NCBI RefSeq assembly: GCF_009729545.1
Contig: NZ_WFIY01000004.1
Span: 1,896,001-1,960,000, forward strand
Source: Acidianus infernus
Lineage (GTDB): Archaea; Thermoproteota; Thermoprotei_A; Sulfolobales; Sulfolobaceae
DNA: 64,000 bases
Direction: 5' to 3'
A program made the translations under genes and the position numbers. Positions 1 to 9,219 of this stretch are shown here, one piece after another. The notes beneath the pieces were generated by a model that was given only the letters and a program-made list of their open reading frames with translations, had not been told where the DNA came from and did no database searches. How positions within the stretch are numbered: position 1 is the stretch's first letter; every line of letters begins with the position of its first letter.

Positions 1-573
1 GGTTTAACAATATTTACAAGCAAAGGTTATAATTGGAAGGATCCAATAGGAATGGCTTCGCTCATTGCGTTAATAGGATTTATACTTGCAGGTTTACAAG
101 CTCTAATGTTACCAGAAAATCCACTTAATGTTCTCGTTCACAACACATACTACATTGTAGGTCACTTCCACATGATGATATGGACTATAATAATAGTAGG
201 ATTTACTGCAATCCTCCTAGATATGTTAAAAACTAAAATGGGGAATGCAGATTTCTCCAACTTAGGAAGAGGGCTATTAACTGCTGGATTAACTATGTGG
301 ACTGCCTCAGCATTAGCCCTAGGATACGTTATGAGTTATGCAGGATATAACGGGTTAATTAGGAGATGGGACGCCTATCCAGTGAACTTCTTACCTTATA
401 TGGATGCAATGACATATTTAGCAGTTGCTATGGCCGCTTCCTTTGTAATGTTTGCAATTCCTATTTTAGGAACTTTATTACCTATAAAGACTTCCGCATT
501 CTGGGTTTCAACAGAGTCCACCTCACTGCCTTCCACATCTTTACCAGGTACTATGGCAAAGCATGATAAATAA
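1..573 (+). CDS. Heme-copper terminal oxidase subunit I, C-terminal part (5' end outside window)
   Basis: The frame is open from base 1, so the gene starts upstream of the window and only about 190 C-terminal residues are seen. The stretch NTYYIVGHFHMMIW carries the His-x-His pair that in this family ligates the heme of the binuclear centre and the low-spin heme. At least four hydrophobic helices follow the pattern of the last helices of subunit I. In Sulfolobales this is the catalytic, proton-pumping subunit of a membrane quinol oxidase of DoxB or SoxB type; which one cannot be decided from this fragment. The Ser/Thr-rich tail before the stop is typical of an exposed end. The next gene starts 67 nt downstream. 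Confidence 0.85.
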   Translation, partial: GLTIFTSKGYNWKDPIGMASLIALIGFILAGLQALMLPENPLNVLVHNTYYIVGHFHMMIWTIIIVGFTAILLDMLKTKMGNADFSNLGRGLLTAGLTMWTASALALGYVMSYAGYNGLIRRWDAYPVNFLPYMDAMTYLAVAMAASFVMFAIPILGTLLPIKTSAFWVSTESTSLPSTSLPGTMAKHDK

Positions 574-640
574 ATTAAAGTTTTATGTTTTAGATATTTA
601 TAAGAGAAAACTTTTTTAAGTTTTAATAGAATATTTTTTT

Positions 641-1201
641 ATGATTAGATACTCTAAAGAATTCGAAAAAAAGGATTTAATCCTTCCCATTGCTCTTTTA
701 GTCGCATTCCTTAATCCTTTTATACAAGGGTTAGAATTTACTAACCCCATTGTTTATATGTTGGACCATTATGCTATTTATGGCGCTGGAGTCCTACTAG
801 GTTATAAGTTGCTTAGGACAAACTTTTACCTCTTTCTCCTAGGTGTAATCCCAGCAGGCTTTTGGCACATCCCATTATTCTTTGCCTTAGGTGCGTCATT
901 CATACAATATAGGACAATAGAAGAGTTAACTCTATTTTTAGGCGGTTTGATAGCTGGAGGATATATTCCTCAAATGAAACTTTCTGGCAAGGTAGGAGCT
1001 TTAGCAGTTTATATGTTAGCAGACAGCATATTAAGTATCTTCTTTATACTAGAGTATAAGCAATATACCCACGAATGTTTTCCTTTCCTAGATTACACTC
1101 CTTCACAATTGCCTTTTGTAGGTATTTCAATGTTCGCAGTAATGAATGTAATCCTAGTTTATGCAATAATCAAAATACTTAGGAATGCATCAATATTTTA
1201 A
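641..1201 (+). CDS. Membrane protein resembling DUF1404
   Basis: This 186-residue protein has about six predicted membrane helices separated by short loops. A His-Ile-Pro segment follows helix three, and there are His residues near helix ends (LDHY, FWHIP). Length and pattern resemble the Sulfolobales DUF1404 family, which has no assigned function. It lies in the same direction 67 nt after the oxidase subunit I gene, so an accessory role in oxidase assembly or the respiratory membrane is possible, but that is inference from position only. A T-rich stretch before the ATG may act as the upstream gene's terminator and as a promoter. Confidence 0.6.
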   Translation: MIRYSKEFEKKDLILPIALLVAFLNPFIQGLEFTNPIVYMLDHYAIYGAGVLLGYKLLRTNFYLFLLGVIPAGFWHIPLFFALGASFIQYRTIEELTLFLGGLIAGGYIPQMKLSGKVGALAVYMLADSILSIFFILEYKQYTHECFPFLDYTPSQLPFVGISMFAVMNVILVYAIIKILRNASIF

Positions 1202-1377
1202 GTCAGTCGGGCAAGTTATCTTCATTCATCGTCATTGACCCTTTCATCATCCTAGTCAATTAAAGAAATGAAGTTTTTAATTTTTTGCTAGCAATGTTAA
1301 AAGTACGAAATTAAAACTAACGCTTGGGCTGTATACTTAATTAAGAATTTATAACCAAACTTTCTTTAATAACGAAT

Positions 1378-3561
1378 ATGTATGTTGGACAGAGAGTAAG
1401 GAGGAAAGAAGATTTAAAATTAATAACCGGGACTGGAAGATACGTAGACGACATAAACCTTAACGGCATGCTTTATTTAGCAATTCTAAGGAGTAACGTT
1501 CCTCACGCAAGGTTAAAGAAAATAAACATTGAAGATGCTCTAAAATTACCCGGAGTAGTAGATGTAATAACCGGGCTAAAAATAAGCGTTGAGAATAGGC
1601 CAAATAATTTCCCAATGGCTATAAACGAAATCTTATATGCAGGACAACCAATAGCTGCGGTCTTAGCTGAAGATAGATACACTGCTTACGATGCTTTGGA
1701 ATACATTTCGTATGATTATGAAGAACTACCTGCAGTTGTTGACCCTGAGGAGGCAGTAAAAGACGAGGTTAAGGCTGTAGAAGGAAGAAGCAATATTGCG
1801 TATTCAAAAGTTTACAAAGGAGGTGACGCGGAGAAAGCATATGAAAACAGTGAGGTAAAGATAGAGGAGAAATTCGTCATATCAAGGGTTTATCCTGCAC
1901 CTATGGAACCTAGAGGATTAGTAGTTGATTTCCAACAAGATAGGATAACTGTTTACGCATCAACTCAATCACCTCACTATATGAGGTCTTACTTACTTTC
2001 TGCTTTTCCAGAGTACGATTTTAGGGTTATACAAGCAGATGTAGGTGGAGCTTTTGGTTCTAAATTATTCCCATATCCCGAGGATTACATAACTGTTTAT
2101 GCCTCAATCAAATCTAGGAGGCCCGTAAAATTCGTTAATACTAGGACAGAGGAACTTCATTCAACCTACCATTCTAGAGGTCAAATACACCATGTAAAAT
2201 TAGGAGCAAACAAGGACGGCAAAATTAATGCATTGATTGATGATATTATTATAGACTTAGGAGCAGCGTGGCACGGATTTTATTTGGCAGATATTTCCGG
2301 AACGCTAATCACTGGACCTTACGACATTAAGAACGCTACTTCAACTATTAAAGGAGTTTTAACAAATAAAGTCCCATTGGACCAATATAGAGGAGCGGGA
2401 AGGCCTGAAGCTGCCTTCGTATATGAGAGACTAATGGATATCCTTGCTGACGAGTTAGGAATTGACCCAATAGAATTAAGGAAAAAGAACGCTATAAGGG
2501 AGACGCCGTATGTAAATCCTTTTGGGTTAAAATATGATAGTGGTAATTATCTAGATCTACTTAATAAGGCTGAAGAATTTTATAGGGAAATGGAGAAAAC
2601 TGCTGAAGAATTGAGGAAACAAGGAAAGAAAGTTGGCGTAGGGTTATCCTTTTACGTGGAGCAAAACAATTTCGGTCCTTGGGAGAGCGCATCAGTAAGG
2701 TTATTATCTAATGGTAAAGTTGAAGTAATTATTGGCGCCGCACCTCACGGTCAAGGTACTGGAACAGGAATTGCTCAAATTGTTGCAGATGAACTTCAAA
2801 TTAACATAGATGACGTTAACGTTGTTTGGGGTGACACAGACAAGATATCTAACGCCTTTGGAACTTACGGCAGTAGGAGTTTAACGTTAGCAGGAAATGC
2901 AGCACTCCTAGCAGCAAGGAGGTTAAAGGAGAATATCATGAGGTTGGCTGCCGCGTTCCTTAAAAGCGATCCTGAGGAATTGCAATACAAGGACGGGAAA
3001 GTAATTAACCCTAAGACTGGGAAGATGTTGAGTTTAGCAGAAATTGCAAAAATGGCTACTTCAAACCTTGGCGGCACTTGGAATTATAAAGCTGAACCGA
3101 CTTTGGAGGCAACTGCATCCTTCGGACTTGATAATTACACCTTCCCTTACGGCAGTCACATAGCAATGGTCGAAGTAGATGAAACTGGGAAAGTAAAGGT
3201 TTTGGATTACGTAGCAATAGACGATTTAGGGCTAGTAGTTAACCCAATGTTAGCTGAGGGCCAAGTCATGGGCGGAGTGATTCAGGGCTTTGGTGAAGTG
3301 GTGACGGAAGAAATAGTTTATGACGAGAGGGGGAACTTATTGACTCCCTCGTTTGCGGAGTACGCAATCCCTTCAGCCGTGGAGGCTTTTAACGTAAAAT
3401 GGTTATACATGGAGGAAGGTAAATCCAATGCTCCACTGCCCGCTAAGGGAATAGGTGAAGGAGCTAGTATAGGTTCATTGCCCGCAATAACTAGAGCTAT
3501 AGAGAGGGCCGTAGGGAAGAGGATAACTAAAATCCCAGTGAGAATGGAGGAGTTAATCTAA
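1378..3561 (+). CDS. Molybdopterin-binding (large) subunit of an aldehyde oxidoreductase, xanthine dehydrogenase family
   Basis: The 727-residue protein matches the family from its first residues (VRRKEDLKLITGTGRYVDD) to the end, with normal length. VGGAFGSK (about residues 222-229) and QYRGAGRPEA (about 336) are cofactor-contact motifs. The Glu in KGIGEGAS (about 694) corresponds to the family's catalytic glutamate. It lacks the AYXCSFR loop of CO dehydrogenase CoxL, so oxidation of an aldehyde such as glyceraldehyde is more likely than CO. A TATA-like AATTTATAACC lies about 25 nt before the ATG, indicating a leaderless transcript. The usual FAD and [2Fe-2S] subunit genes are not adjacent, so it either pairs with subunits encoded elsewhere or is an orphan paralogue. 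Confidence 0.9.
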   Translation: MYVGQRVRRKEDLKLITGTGRYVDDINLNGMLYLAILRSNVPHARLKKINIEDALKLPGVVDVITGLKISVENRPNNFPMAINEILYAGQPIAAVLAEDRYTAYDALEYISYDYEELPAVVDPEEAVKDEVKAVEGRSNIAYSKVYKGGDAEKAYENSEVKIEEKFVISRVYPAPMEPRGLVVDFQQDRITVYASTQSPHYMRSYLLSAFPEYDFRVIQADVGGAFGSKLFPYPEDYITVYASIKSRRPVKFVNTRTEELHSTYHSRGQIHHVKLGANKDGKINALIDDIIIDLGAAWHGFYLADISGTLITGPYDIKNATSTIKGVLTNKVPLDQYRGAGRPEAAFVYERLMDILADELGIDPIELRKKNAIRETPYVNPFGLKYDSGNYLDLLNKAEEFYREMEKTAEELRKQGKKVGVGLSFYVEQNNFGPWESASVRLLSNGKVEVIIGAAPHGQGTGTGIAQIVADELQINIDDVNVVWGDTDKISNAFGTYGSRSLTLAGNAALLAARRLKENIMRLAAAFLKSDPEELQYKDGKVINPKTGKMLSLAEIAKMATSNLGGTWNYKAEPTLEATASFGLDNYTFPYGSHIAMVEVDETGKVKVLDYVAIDDLGLVVNPMLAEGQVMGGVIQGFGEVVTEEIVYDERGNLLTPSFAEYAIPSAVEAFNVKWLYMEEGKSNAPLPAKGIGEGASIGSLPAITRAIERAVGKRITKIPVRMEELI

Positions 3562-3975
3562 AATAACATCTTAATCAATTTCACCATTGGGTCTCAACTG
3601 GGTTTATCCCAAAGGACTCTTTTCACTATTTATTCTAATGGGAAGCTCTTTTCTTACGCAATGCTTCAAATACCTTCAGAAATAAACGGTTACAATTTTG
3701 TTCTAAAATACAGTTGCAAAAGTATCGCTAGCGGGATATATCAAGCATTTATTGAAACAGTACAAGGGGTAAAGGCTTTCTACGCTGTTTCGAACACGAT
3801 GTTTAACAACGGGCCGTTGCACAATACTTACATTTTGCCAACAATAGAGACCTTACGCTTTAGGTTATTGCTACTTCGTGTACCCATGCCACCGACAACT
3901 ACAGACGGTATTTTATGGTACTGGCCTAGTGGATCGGCTAGTAGCCCATGTGTTTATTACAGAGATGGGGGTTAA
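3562..3975 (+). pseudogene. Unrecognised gene remnant cut by an element end
   Basis: A reading frame is open from directly after the preceding stop codon, with the first ATG at 3661. It contains protein-like stretches (IPSEINGYNFVLKYS, TVQGVKAFYAVSN). I do not recognise the family. There is no start codon at the beginning of the coding-like sequence, and the last codons and the stop come from the left end of the element at 3961. This looks like the middle of a gene that has lost both ends. A short expressed ORF from 3661 (104 aa) cannot be excluded. Confidence 0.35.
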
Positions 3976-4225
3976 GGGGGCGGAAAGCCTCGCCAATGGA
4001 TAGCCCCCCTTATAGATTTAAATATTCGTTTATCTATTAGTGACGTTAATGACGCTCCTCCCCAGCTTGACTGTGGGAGGGGCAACCAGCATTCCTCAAT
4101 AAGGGACTAGACTTATCTAATGAAAGTCCCCTTAAATGGTTCTCTGAGCCACCCGAATCGATGGTGGGAACGATGAACCGCTTTGGGAGGGAACCATCGC
4201 CCTTCCAGGGCGGGGAGGAAGTCAG
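3961..4225 (+). mobile_element. tnpB-less IS605-type element, family 1 (copy 1)
   Basis: The left end carries GGGGGTTAAGGGGGCGG and forms a hairpin (AAGGGGGC with GCCCCCTT, inner GGCG with CGCC). The same left end precedes the tnpB gene at 32429 and the element at 47860. The right end carries a CGCCC/GGGCG hairpin and closes with GGGGAGGAAGTCAG, as in those copies. Between them lie about 170 nt of GC-rich sequence with no coding sequence. The base run before the left end is ATTAC, close to the TTTAC found before three other copies. The right part corresponds to the region that yields the guide RNA in TnpB systems, so it may still be a transcribed RNA module. Confidence 0.7.
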
Positions 4226-4350
4226 ATACCAGAAATTGGGGCTAATACTTATGTAGTAACATGACGACGGTAAAATCTTCGATCTAATTAGGGGAGTGTT
4301 TCTTAATAAAGAGAGAAATTTAACTTTTTTCCTCATAAGAAATAAAAAAC

Positions 4351-4836
4351 TCACGATATGGTAGAAATTTTTTTCACGAACTTGCACTTCTGCAAGAGGA
4401 TTATCTTATTTATTGTCGAAGGGATTACCAATTCGTCAACACCAATTATCGAGTCTACGTAGTTAAGTGCCTCTTGGTCTATATTAAGAGTAAGTTTCTT
4501 TATATTTCTAAAGGAGATTGGCTTACCTACTTGTAATATTTCATCTCTTGTTACGCTTAATTCCTGCACGTCAGAAATAACTACTACGTCCTTCTTTGCG
4601 TCTTCAAATCCCTGCACGAAGGATTTTCCAGTTTCTTTAACTCCTTGTACAACTTGTGTTACAGCATTAGTAGCTTTACTTGTTAATCCTAAAAATGATG
4701 AAAGAGCTTGATTAACAATCTCTCCTACCGTTCTCCCGGTTTCTCTTGCAGTCATTACTGCCCTTTCATAAATACTTTTATCCACTCCTCTAATAGTTAC
4801 AGTTTTCTTGTTTTTCTCATCTTCATTGCTTGACAT
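4351..4836 (-). CDS. Ribbon-helix-helix type protein, putative regulator
   Basis: Residues about 11-45 (KKTVTIRGVDKSIYERAVM followed by a helix ending VGEIVNQALSSF) fit a ribbon-helix-helix DNA-binding fold: a short beta strand and two helices. The rest (about residues 50-161) contains a Thr/Val/Gln-rich helical linker and a C-terminal half I do not recognise. The ATG at 4836 is preferred to a TTG nine bases upstream. The gene follows, on the same strand, the operon of pilin-like genes at 8510-5023 after a 177-nt AT-rich gap. A role as a regulator of that surface locus is inferred from position. Confidence 0.6.
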   Translation of the reverse strand: MSSNEDEKNKKTVTIRGVDKSIYERAVMTARETGRTVGEIVNQALSSFLGLTSKATNAVTQVVQGVKETGKSFVQGFEDAKKDVVVISDVQELSVTRDEILQVGKPISFRNIKKLTLNIDQEALNYVDSIIGVDELVIPSTINKIILLQKCKFVKKISTIS

Positions 4837-4845
4837 GTTTAACAA

Positions 4846-5022
4846 TATGTAAAAAGAGTTTATAAGTTTTACTCACCTAGCTGAAGATAACAAGTGTTCA
4901 TTTAAATAAATTAAATCAGTATGTGTATGTATATATAATATTATTTACTATAAAAATAATGATATTTACTATCCTTAACAAATCATAAATTAAGAGCTTA
5001 AAATCTATAAAATAGTCAAACT
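4846..5022. promoter_or_regulatory. AT-rich gap upstream of the ribbon-helix-helix gene
   Basis: This 177-nt stretch between the pilin-like operon and the putative regulator is very AT-rich and contains TTTATAAGTTTT near 4860 (minus strand: AAAACTTATAAACT), a fair TATA candidate about 20 nt upstream of the regulator's ATG. No coding sequence is seen. Confidence 0.35.
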
Positions 5023-5490
5023 TTAAGTTGAACTACAAGGGACAATAAATATTAAGTTACCGTAGTTTGTTACTATAGCAAGGTCTGATAACTCATTTAG
5101 ATAAAAGATTATAGAATGCGGTGAATAAGAAATTGATATTATAATAGGATAGCTAAGTTTTACAACGCACCAATGTCCTTGATTATAATAAAATATCTCA
5201 GTGATATTAATTTTACAAATAGGTATTCCTCCTACACCCTTTGCAAGGCAGAAGGTTAAGATTACTTTGTAAACTCCATCAACTTTCTGCGTCGAATAGG
5301 AAATTTTTAGGAAGCCTGAGGCTATATCTTGGCATATCAAGCAATGATAATAATTATAGCTCTCTTTTGAAAACAAGATTTCTTGATTATTTTGTGGAAA
5401 GTACATAAATTCTATTCCTAGCGGAATAAATACGGAGAGTATTATTATCAGAATAATAACTAGCATTATAACGTTAGACAAACCTTTCAT
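5023..5490 (-). CDS. Pilin-like protein with class III signal peptide (KG type), small
   Basis: The N-terminus MKGLSNVIMLVIILIII is a class III signal peptide: a short basic leader, predicted PibD cleavage after KG, then the hydrophobic helix that packs in the filament core. The 155-residue protein has a beta-rich head with paired cysteines (CLIC, PIC, C near the end). It contains the segment AIVTNYGNLIF, which matches ILTNLGNIIY and IVTSLGNIFY in the large KG-type proteins at 33789 and 9220. GGTGAC precedes the ATG as a ribosome site. The upstream gene ends 1 nt away, so the two are translated as an operon. Confidence 0.75.
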   Translation of the reverse strand: MKGLSNVIMLVIILIIILSVFIPLGIEFMYFPQNNQEILFSKESYNYYHCLICQDIASGFLKISYSTQKVDGVYKVILTFCLAKGVGGIPICKINITEIFYYNQGHWCVVKLSYPIIISISYSPHSIIFYLNELSDLAIVTNYGNLIFIVPCSST

Positions 5491-5491
5491 T

Positions 5492-5902
5492 TTATGTCAC
5501 CTTAGCCGTAGAACCATAAGAAACCGTGGCATAATATATCCTCCCGGCGATATTTAGCTCAACGTCAATTTCCGGTGCATAGCCGCATATCTTATAAATT
5601 AAAGAATTCTTACATGAGCTTAAGAAAGAATAATTAGCCTTCACCCAAATACCGTTAGAGTAATTATAAATTTCTATTACCTCTGGCTCTACTGTGGAAT
5701 ATGTAATATTTAATATTCCACCTTTATTATTACTAACATAAGTGATTGTTATTAACCCATTATTTATAATTTGAGGATTTTGAGACTCCGACTGCTGAGA
5801 TTGATAGTAAGGATTAAGCAAGAATAAACTAAGGGGAAGTATAATTCCTACAATAATCACAAGAATAATAAGAAAAGCTACAAAATCTGAAATACCTTTC
5901 AT
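5492..5902 (-). CDS. Pilin-like protein with class III signal peptide (KG type), small
   Basis: MKGISDFVAFLIILVIIVGI is a class III signal peptide with predicted cleavage between Gly3 and Ile4. The head of about 100 residues is beta-rich and has several N-glycosylation sequons (NIT, NYS) and two cysteines. It resembles the neighbouring 155-residue protein in layout (IEIYNYSNGIWVKANYS compared with TEIFYYNQGHWCVVKLSY). It lies between the 851-residue protein and the 155-residue protein in one minus-strand operon. Assembly ATPase and membrane platform genes are absent here, so these subunits would use a machine encoded elsewhere. Confidence 0.75.
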   Translation of the reverse strand: MKGISDFVAFLIILVIIVGIILPLSLFLLNPYYQSQQSESQNPQIINNGLITITYVSNNKGGILNITYSTVEPEVIEIYNYSNGIWVKANYSFLSSCKNSLIYKICGYAPEIDVELNIAGRIYYATVSYGSTAKVT

Positions 5903-5954
5903 TATATATTTTCTAGATAAATTTCCATTTAAAACTTACTACAGTAAAAAAGTT

Positions 5955-8510
5955 TTAACATAAGTATGTAACATGATACATGCAATACTCATTGCCCATA
6001 GTAGAGTATGTAGGAGTTAAGATGTTATCATTTATACAAGAGGAAATTAAGTAAAAGTACTCTACAGGAGTTTTACAGTTTAAGTTAAGCTTTACATAAG
6101 GTCCGCAATTTTCCATCAAATTCACTGCTTGAGGCTGAGCCTCTTCGTATAATAGCACTTGATACGTTGGTTCATCATATAAACTTATGCTTAAGTGAGA
6201 ATCCTTTGGAACACCTATATAACCAAAGCTTCTACCACCACTATACCAAGTGTATGTTGAATAGTAATATGGTTCGTTTGAACATGGAATATATAAATAT
6301 ATCGATATTCTTACTTCACATGTACTAATAAATGAAACATAGATATTATAAAATATTTTAGCTCCTTGCTCAACGATTAAGCATGCAGGCTTAGCACCAC
6401 TACCAGAGCTAGGTAAAATTACAGACGAGGGGTGAATTATTGGGGTTATATTATATTTTCCATTATTTAATGGAGAAATATTTAGAAACATGCAGAATGT
6501 GCAAGTACTGTTTGAGAGTTTTATATTCAAGTAATTTACTTCCGTATTGTTAGGAAATACGCTAAACCAGCCTGCAACTCCGAAACTTGATGTTATGGTA
6601 GGATATACTGTAATTTGGCTGAGTTTTCCTTGAGGAGGTTGATAATTACAGACTATTAGTTCATTTCCACAAAAGTCTACACGACAGCCGTAGAATAGAT
6701 CGTATTTTGAAGTTACTAATTTAGCACCTCCATCAAGCTTAATATTGTTAACCTTTATTAAGGAGTAACCGCACACATTAATTTGACTATTTCTTGCCAT
6801 TGTTAAAGACGAACAAGATCCGGTATCTATTATTAATGGTCCTTTCTTGACACAAAGTTTGTTACATCCAGTGAAAGTCAAAGTAGTGTGGCAACCAGAT
6901 TTCAGTACTAGACCCCCACATATAGTGACATTATTAAAGCCGATGGTAGGATAACTTGGTGCTTGTATAAAAAGCGGATAGCATGAGCATATTGTATCAA
7001 CTCCGCATATTTCTATACATTTTGCAGTGAAACTAATTATGTTGTTCTTATCTTGTAAGTGAACTCCTCTAAGTTCTACGAGGCTTTTTCCTTTAGGAGC
7101 ACATTCGAAATAGGCTATGAATGGACCACAAGATATAATCTGTATACCACAAGATTGTTTATGAGTGCTAGTTAATATTAACTTTCCAACGTTTTTATTA
7201 GTTGTACAATTAAACAATACACCTTTCTCGAACACAAGCTCGGCATTAGATATAACGCTTGTACAACCTTCAGAGACAACGCACTTACAGAATCTTAGAT
7301 TAACACAAGACTGATCCACAAAACCGTTACTAAATATAACTGGGCATTTGAATATTATACATTTTGTGTGAATAGGTGATGATTTCTCTATGCATAATTG
7401 ATTGCAGAATTTTATGGGCTTACAAATGTATAGGATTCCATCACAATATTTTATGAACTTGTTATTTATACAAGAAGAGTCATGAGCTGTACATTTACAG
7501 AATTTAACACTATTAATTTCACTCTGTAACTCTTGCTGGTAATTACTGGGATTATAATATTGATAAATTGGATTAACAAAAACGCAAGGACATGGAGGGA
7601 CATATTCTATTTTGCAACATTTAGGAATTGGACAATGATCGCCAACATGAACCTCTATGCCTTTACTTAGGTATAACGTGCACACGTTACAGAATTTTAC
7701 GTCTCCAACTATTTGTAAACAACCTTCATTTGCGAAGTATCCTATATTTCCATGGTTTGTTTTAATTTCATCATTTCCGTATATTTTTACAAAGCCACGT
7801 GAGGACGACGAAAATAATATGCTTAAGCATCCTAGCTCTTTTTGATATAATTCGTAATAAGTAAGAGGTGCAGATGTAATTATTCCATTTGCAGTGTTTA
7901 TTCCTTTAGATAAGCTTATGAAATAAGGATAAGCTAATCTATACATTTGTCCGCATATATTAGCTATAATCCAAATAACCGGCGTCTCATTGGGGGAAGT
8001 TACAAAAGTTACGTTTAACGTTTGTCCATTGCATATACAGAAAGCGTAAGCTTCAATTTTTCCCTGTTGCTGGTTCAAAAAATAGACGTTATTATTAAAT
8101 AGGATTGGTTTCAGTTGAGTGTCTCCTATTTTTATACTTACATAACCTACATAGTTGGGGTTTGAGACTTGATTAGGGATAGAAGTAGGCACGTAATAGT
8201 AGGGATTATAATTTGAAGGCATTAAGAAAGGTATTAAATATAATTTTCCTCCTTGATATCCCGGGATATTTACAGTAAGTATAAAATTTACGGTGAAATT
8301 TATCGGCTGACATTTGTGTTGAGGAATAATATAATTTATAACGGGTTGTGTTGAGCTAACCTCTAATCCTTTAGAATAATCTTCAGCAATATAAAGTGGA
8401 TTAGTTTTAGCTTCGATTAATGATGAGGACGTTGAGTAATATACTAGAATTCCTAAAGCCATAGATATTGTTATTATAAGGAATAGGAATGTAACTAGAG
8501 CATTATTCAT
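5955..8510 (-). CDS. Giant cysteine-rich pilin-like surface protein (KG-less type), beta-helix-like
   Basis: The 851-residue protein starts with a pilin-like hydrophobic N-terminus (MNNALVTFLFLIITISMALG) without the usual Lys-Gly. A head domain (about residues 60-200) ends in PVIWIIANICGQMYRLAYPY, matching the end of the small partner proteins at 8686 and 35777. Residues about 220-650 are a long run of short strands rich in CxxC-like cysteines and Asn/Gly turns (for example FCNVCTLYLSKGIEVHVGD), which suggests a right-handed beta-helix held by disulfides. The ending is another beta domain. GGTGATTTA before the ATG is a ribosome site. Likely role: extracellular adhesin or filament tip, by inference. 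Confidence 0.7.
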   Translation of the reverse strand: MNNALVTFLFLIITISMALGILVYYSTSSSLIEAKTNPLYIAEDYSKGLEVSSTQPVINYIIPQHKCQPINFTVNFILTVNIPGYQGGKLYLIPFLMPSNYNPYYYVPTSIPNQVSNPNYVGYVSIKIGDTQLKPILFNNNVYFLNQQQGKIEAYAFCICNGQTLNVTFVTSPNETPVIWIIANICGQMYRLAYPYFISLSKGINTANGIITSAPLTYYELYQKELGCLSILFSSSSRGFVKIYGNDEIKTNHGNIGYFANEGCLQIVGDVKFCNVCTLYLSKGIEVHVGDHCPIPKCCKIEYVPPCPCVFVNPIYQYYNPSNYQQELQSEINSVKFCKCTAHDSSCINNKFIKYCDGILYICKPIKFCNQLCIEKSSPIHTKCIIFKCPVIFSNGFVDQSCVNLRFCKCVVSEGCTSVISNAELVFEKGVLFNCTTNKNVGKLILTSTHKQSCGIQIISCGPFIAYFECAPKGKSLVELRGVHLQDKNNIISFTAKCIEICGVDTICSCYPLFIQAPSYPTIGFNNVTICGGLVLKSGCHTTLTFTGCNKLCVKKGPLIIDTGSCSSLTMARNSQINVCGYSLIKVNNIKLDGGAKLVTSKYDLFYGCRVDFCGNELIVCNYQPPQGKLSQITVYPTITSSFGVAGWFSVFPNNTEVNYLNIKLSNSTCTFCMFLNISPLNNGKYNITPIIHPSSVILPSSGSGAKPACLIVEQGAKIFYNIYVSFISTCEVRISIYLYIPCSNEPYYYSTYTWYSGGRSFGYIGVPKDSHLSISLYDEPTYQVLLYEEAQPQAVNLMENCGPYVKLNLNCKTPVEYFYLISSCINDNILTPTYSTMGNEYCMYHVTYLC

Positions 8511-8685
8511 TAAATCACCTTATCTTTTAATTTATCAAATTTATTTTAGAGTATCTTCTATAAAAACTTATATCTCACAAAACCGCAATGAATTAAAGTT
8601 AGAGTTTTCCTAACAGCCAAAATAATGGTAATTTAAAGAGAAAACTTTATTTAAAAGAAAAATATAAATAGAAAATGGCGACGAA
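8511..8685. promoter_or_regulatory. Divergent promoter region between the two surface-protein operons
   Basis: These 175 nt separate two head-to-head operons. On the plus side, CTTTATTTAAAAG and AAATATAAATAG lie within 45 nt of the ATG at 8686. On the minus side the ribosome site GGTGAT lies 4 nt from the ATG at 8510, so that mRNA has a leader. Shared control of both operons is likely. Confidence 0.55.
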
Positions 8686-9213
8686 ATGGATATTGCGTTA
8701 TCGGACTTTATACTTATCATTGCAGCAGTAATAATAGGTCTTGTTATCTTTAGCTTTACGACCGCTTATATAGCTCCGCAATACGCATTTACTTATGCCG
8801 AACAAAATGCTAAAACTATTTCACAATCGACTTTCATTAGCATAAGCCCACCAGAAACAACTAATTCTGGGTGTTATAATTATTTAGTTGATATATACTC
8901 CCCTGGGTTTTCTGGTAATTTTACTGTAATTGCATTTTATATTCCTTCCTCGGAGCTCCAGTCCATAGCTATTGTTACTCCTTCCTCTTCGTTCCCCGTG
9001 TATATTAATTCTACTTTGGCATTAAAAGTAACTTTAAGTAATGTATATGATATTAACGGTCATATCTTAGTTTCGAGTATTTCTGGGTACACTGTACCTG
9101 CTAATTACCCTATACAAATTATTGCACCCCCTAAGCCAGGGTGCTCACTAGTTATTTGGATTATTTATTCTGATGGTGAATATAATTTTAGAGTTTTATA
9201 TGCTTATGGGTGA
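8686..9213 (+). CDS. Pilin-like partner protein, KG-less type
   Basis: The 175-residue protein begins MDIALSDFILIIAAVIIGLV, a pilin-like hydrophobic N-terminus without Lys-Gly before it. The head contains SPGFSGNFTVIAFYIPSS and ends with SLVIWIIYSDGEYNFRVLYA. Both features recur in the 176-residue protein at 35777 and in the head of the 851-residue protein. It is followed after 6 nt by the large KG-type gene; the ribosome site GGGTGAT for that gene overlaps this stop codon. The same two-gene order occurs at 36307-33789, so the two products very probably act together. Confidence 0.75.
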   Translation: MDIALSDFILIIAAVIIGLVIFSFTTAYIAPQYAFTYAEQNAKTISQSTFISISPPETTNSGCYNYLVDIYSPGFSGNFTVIAFYIPSSELQSIAIVTPSSSFPVYINSTLALKVTLSNVYDINGHILVSSISGYTVPANYPIQIIAPPKPGCSLVIWIIYSDGEYNFRVLYAYG

Positions 9214-9219
9214 TAAAAA

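Noticed and set aside
2865..3077. Minus-strand open frame inside the molybdopterin subunit gene
   Set aside because: The plus strand is a full, conserved gene; the antisense frame has no family features.
4046..4387. Open minus-strand frame of 113 codons inside and next to the element at 3961
   Set aside because: It runs through the element's structured right end and has no coding character. The same sequence recurs in other copies with different frames.
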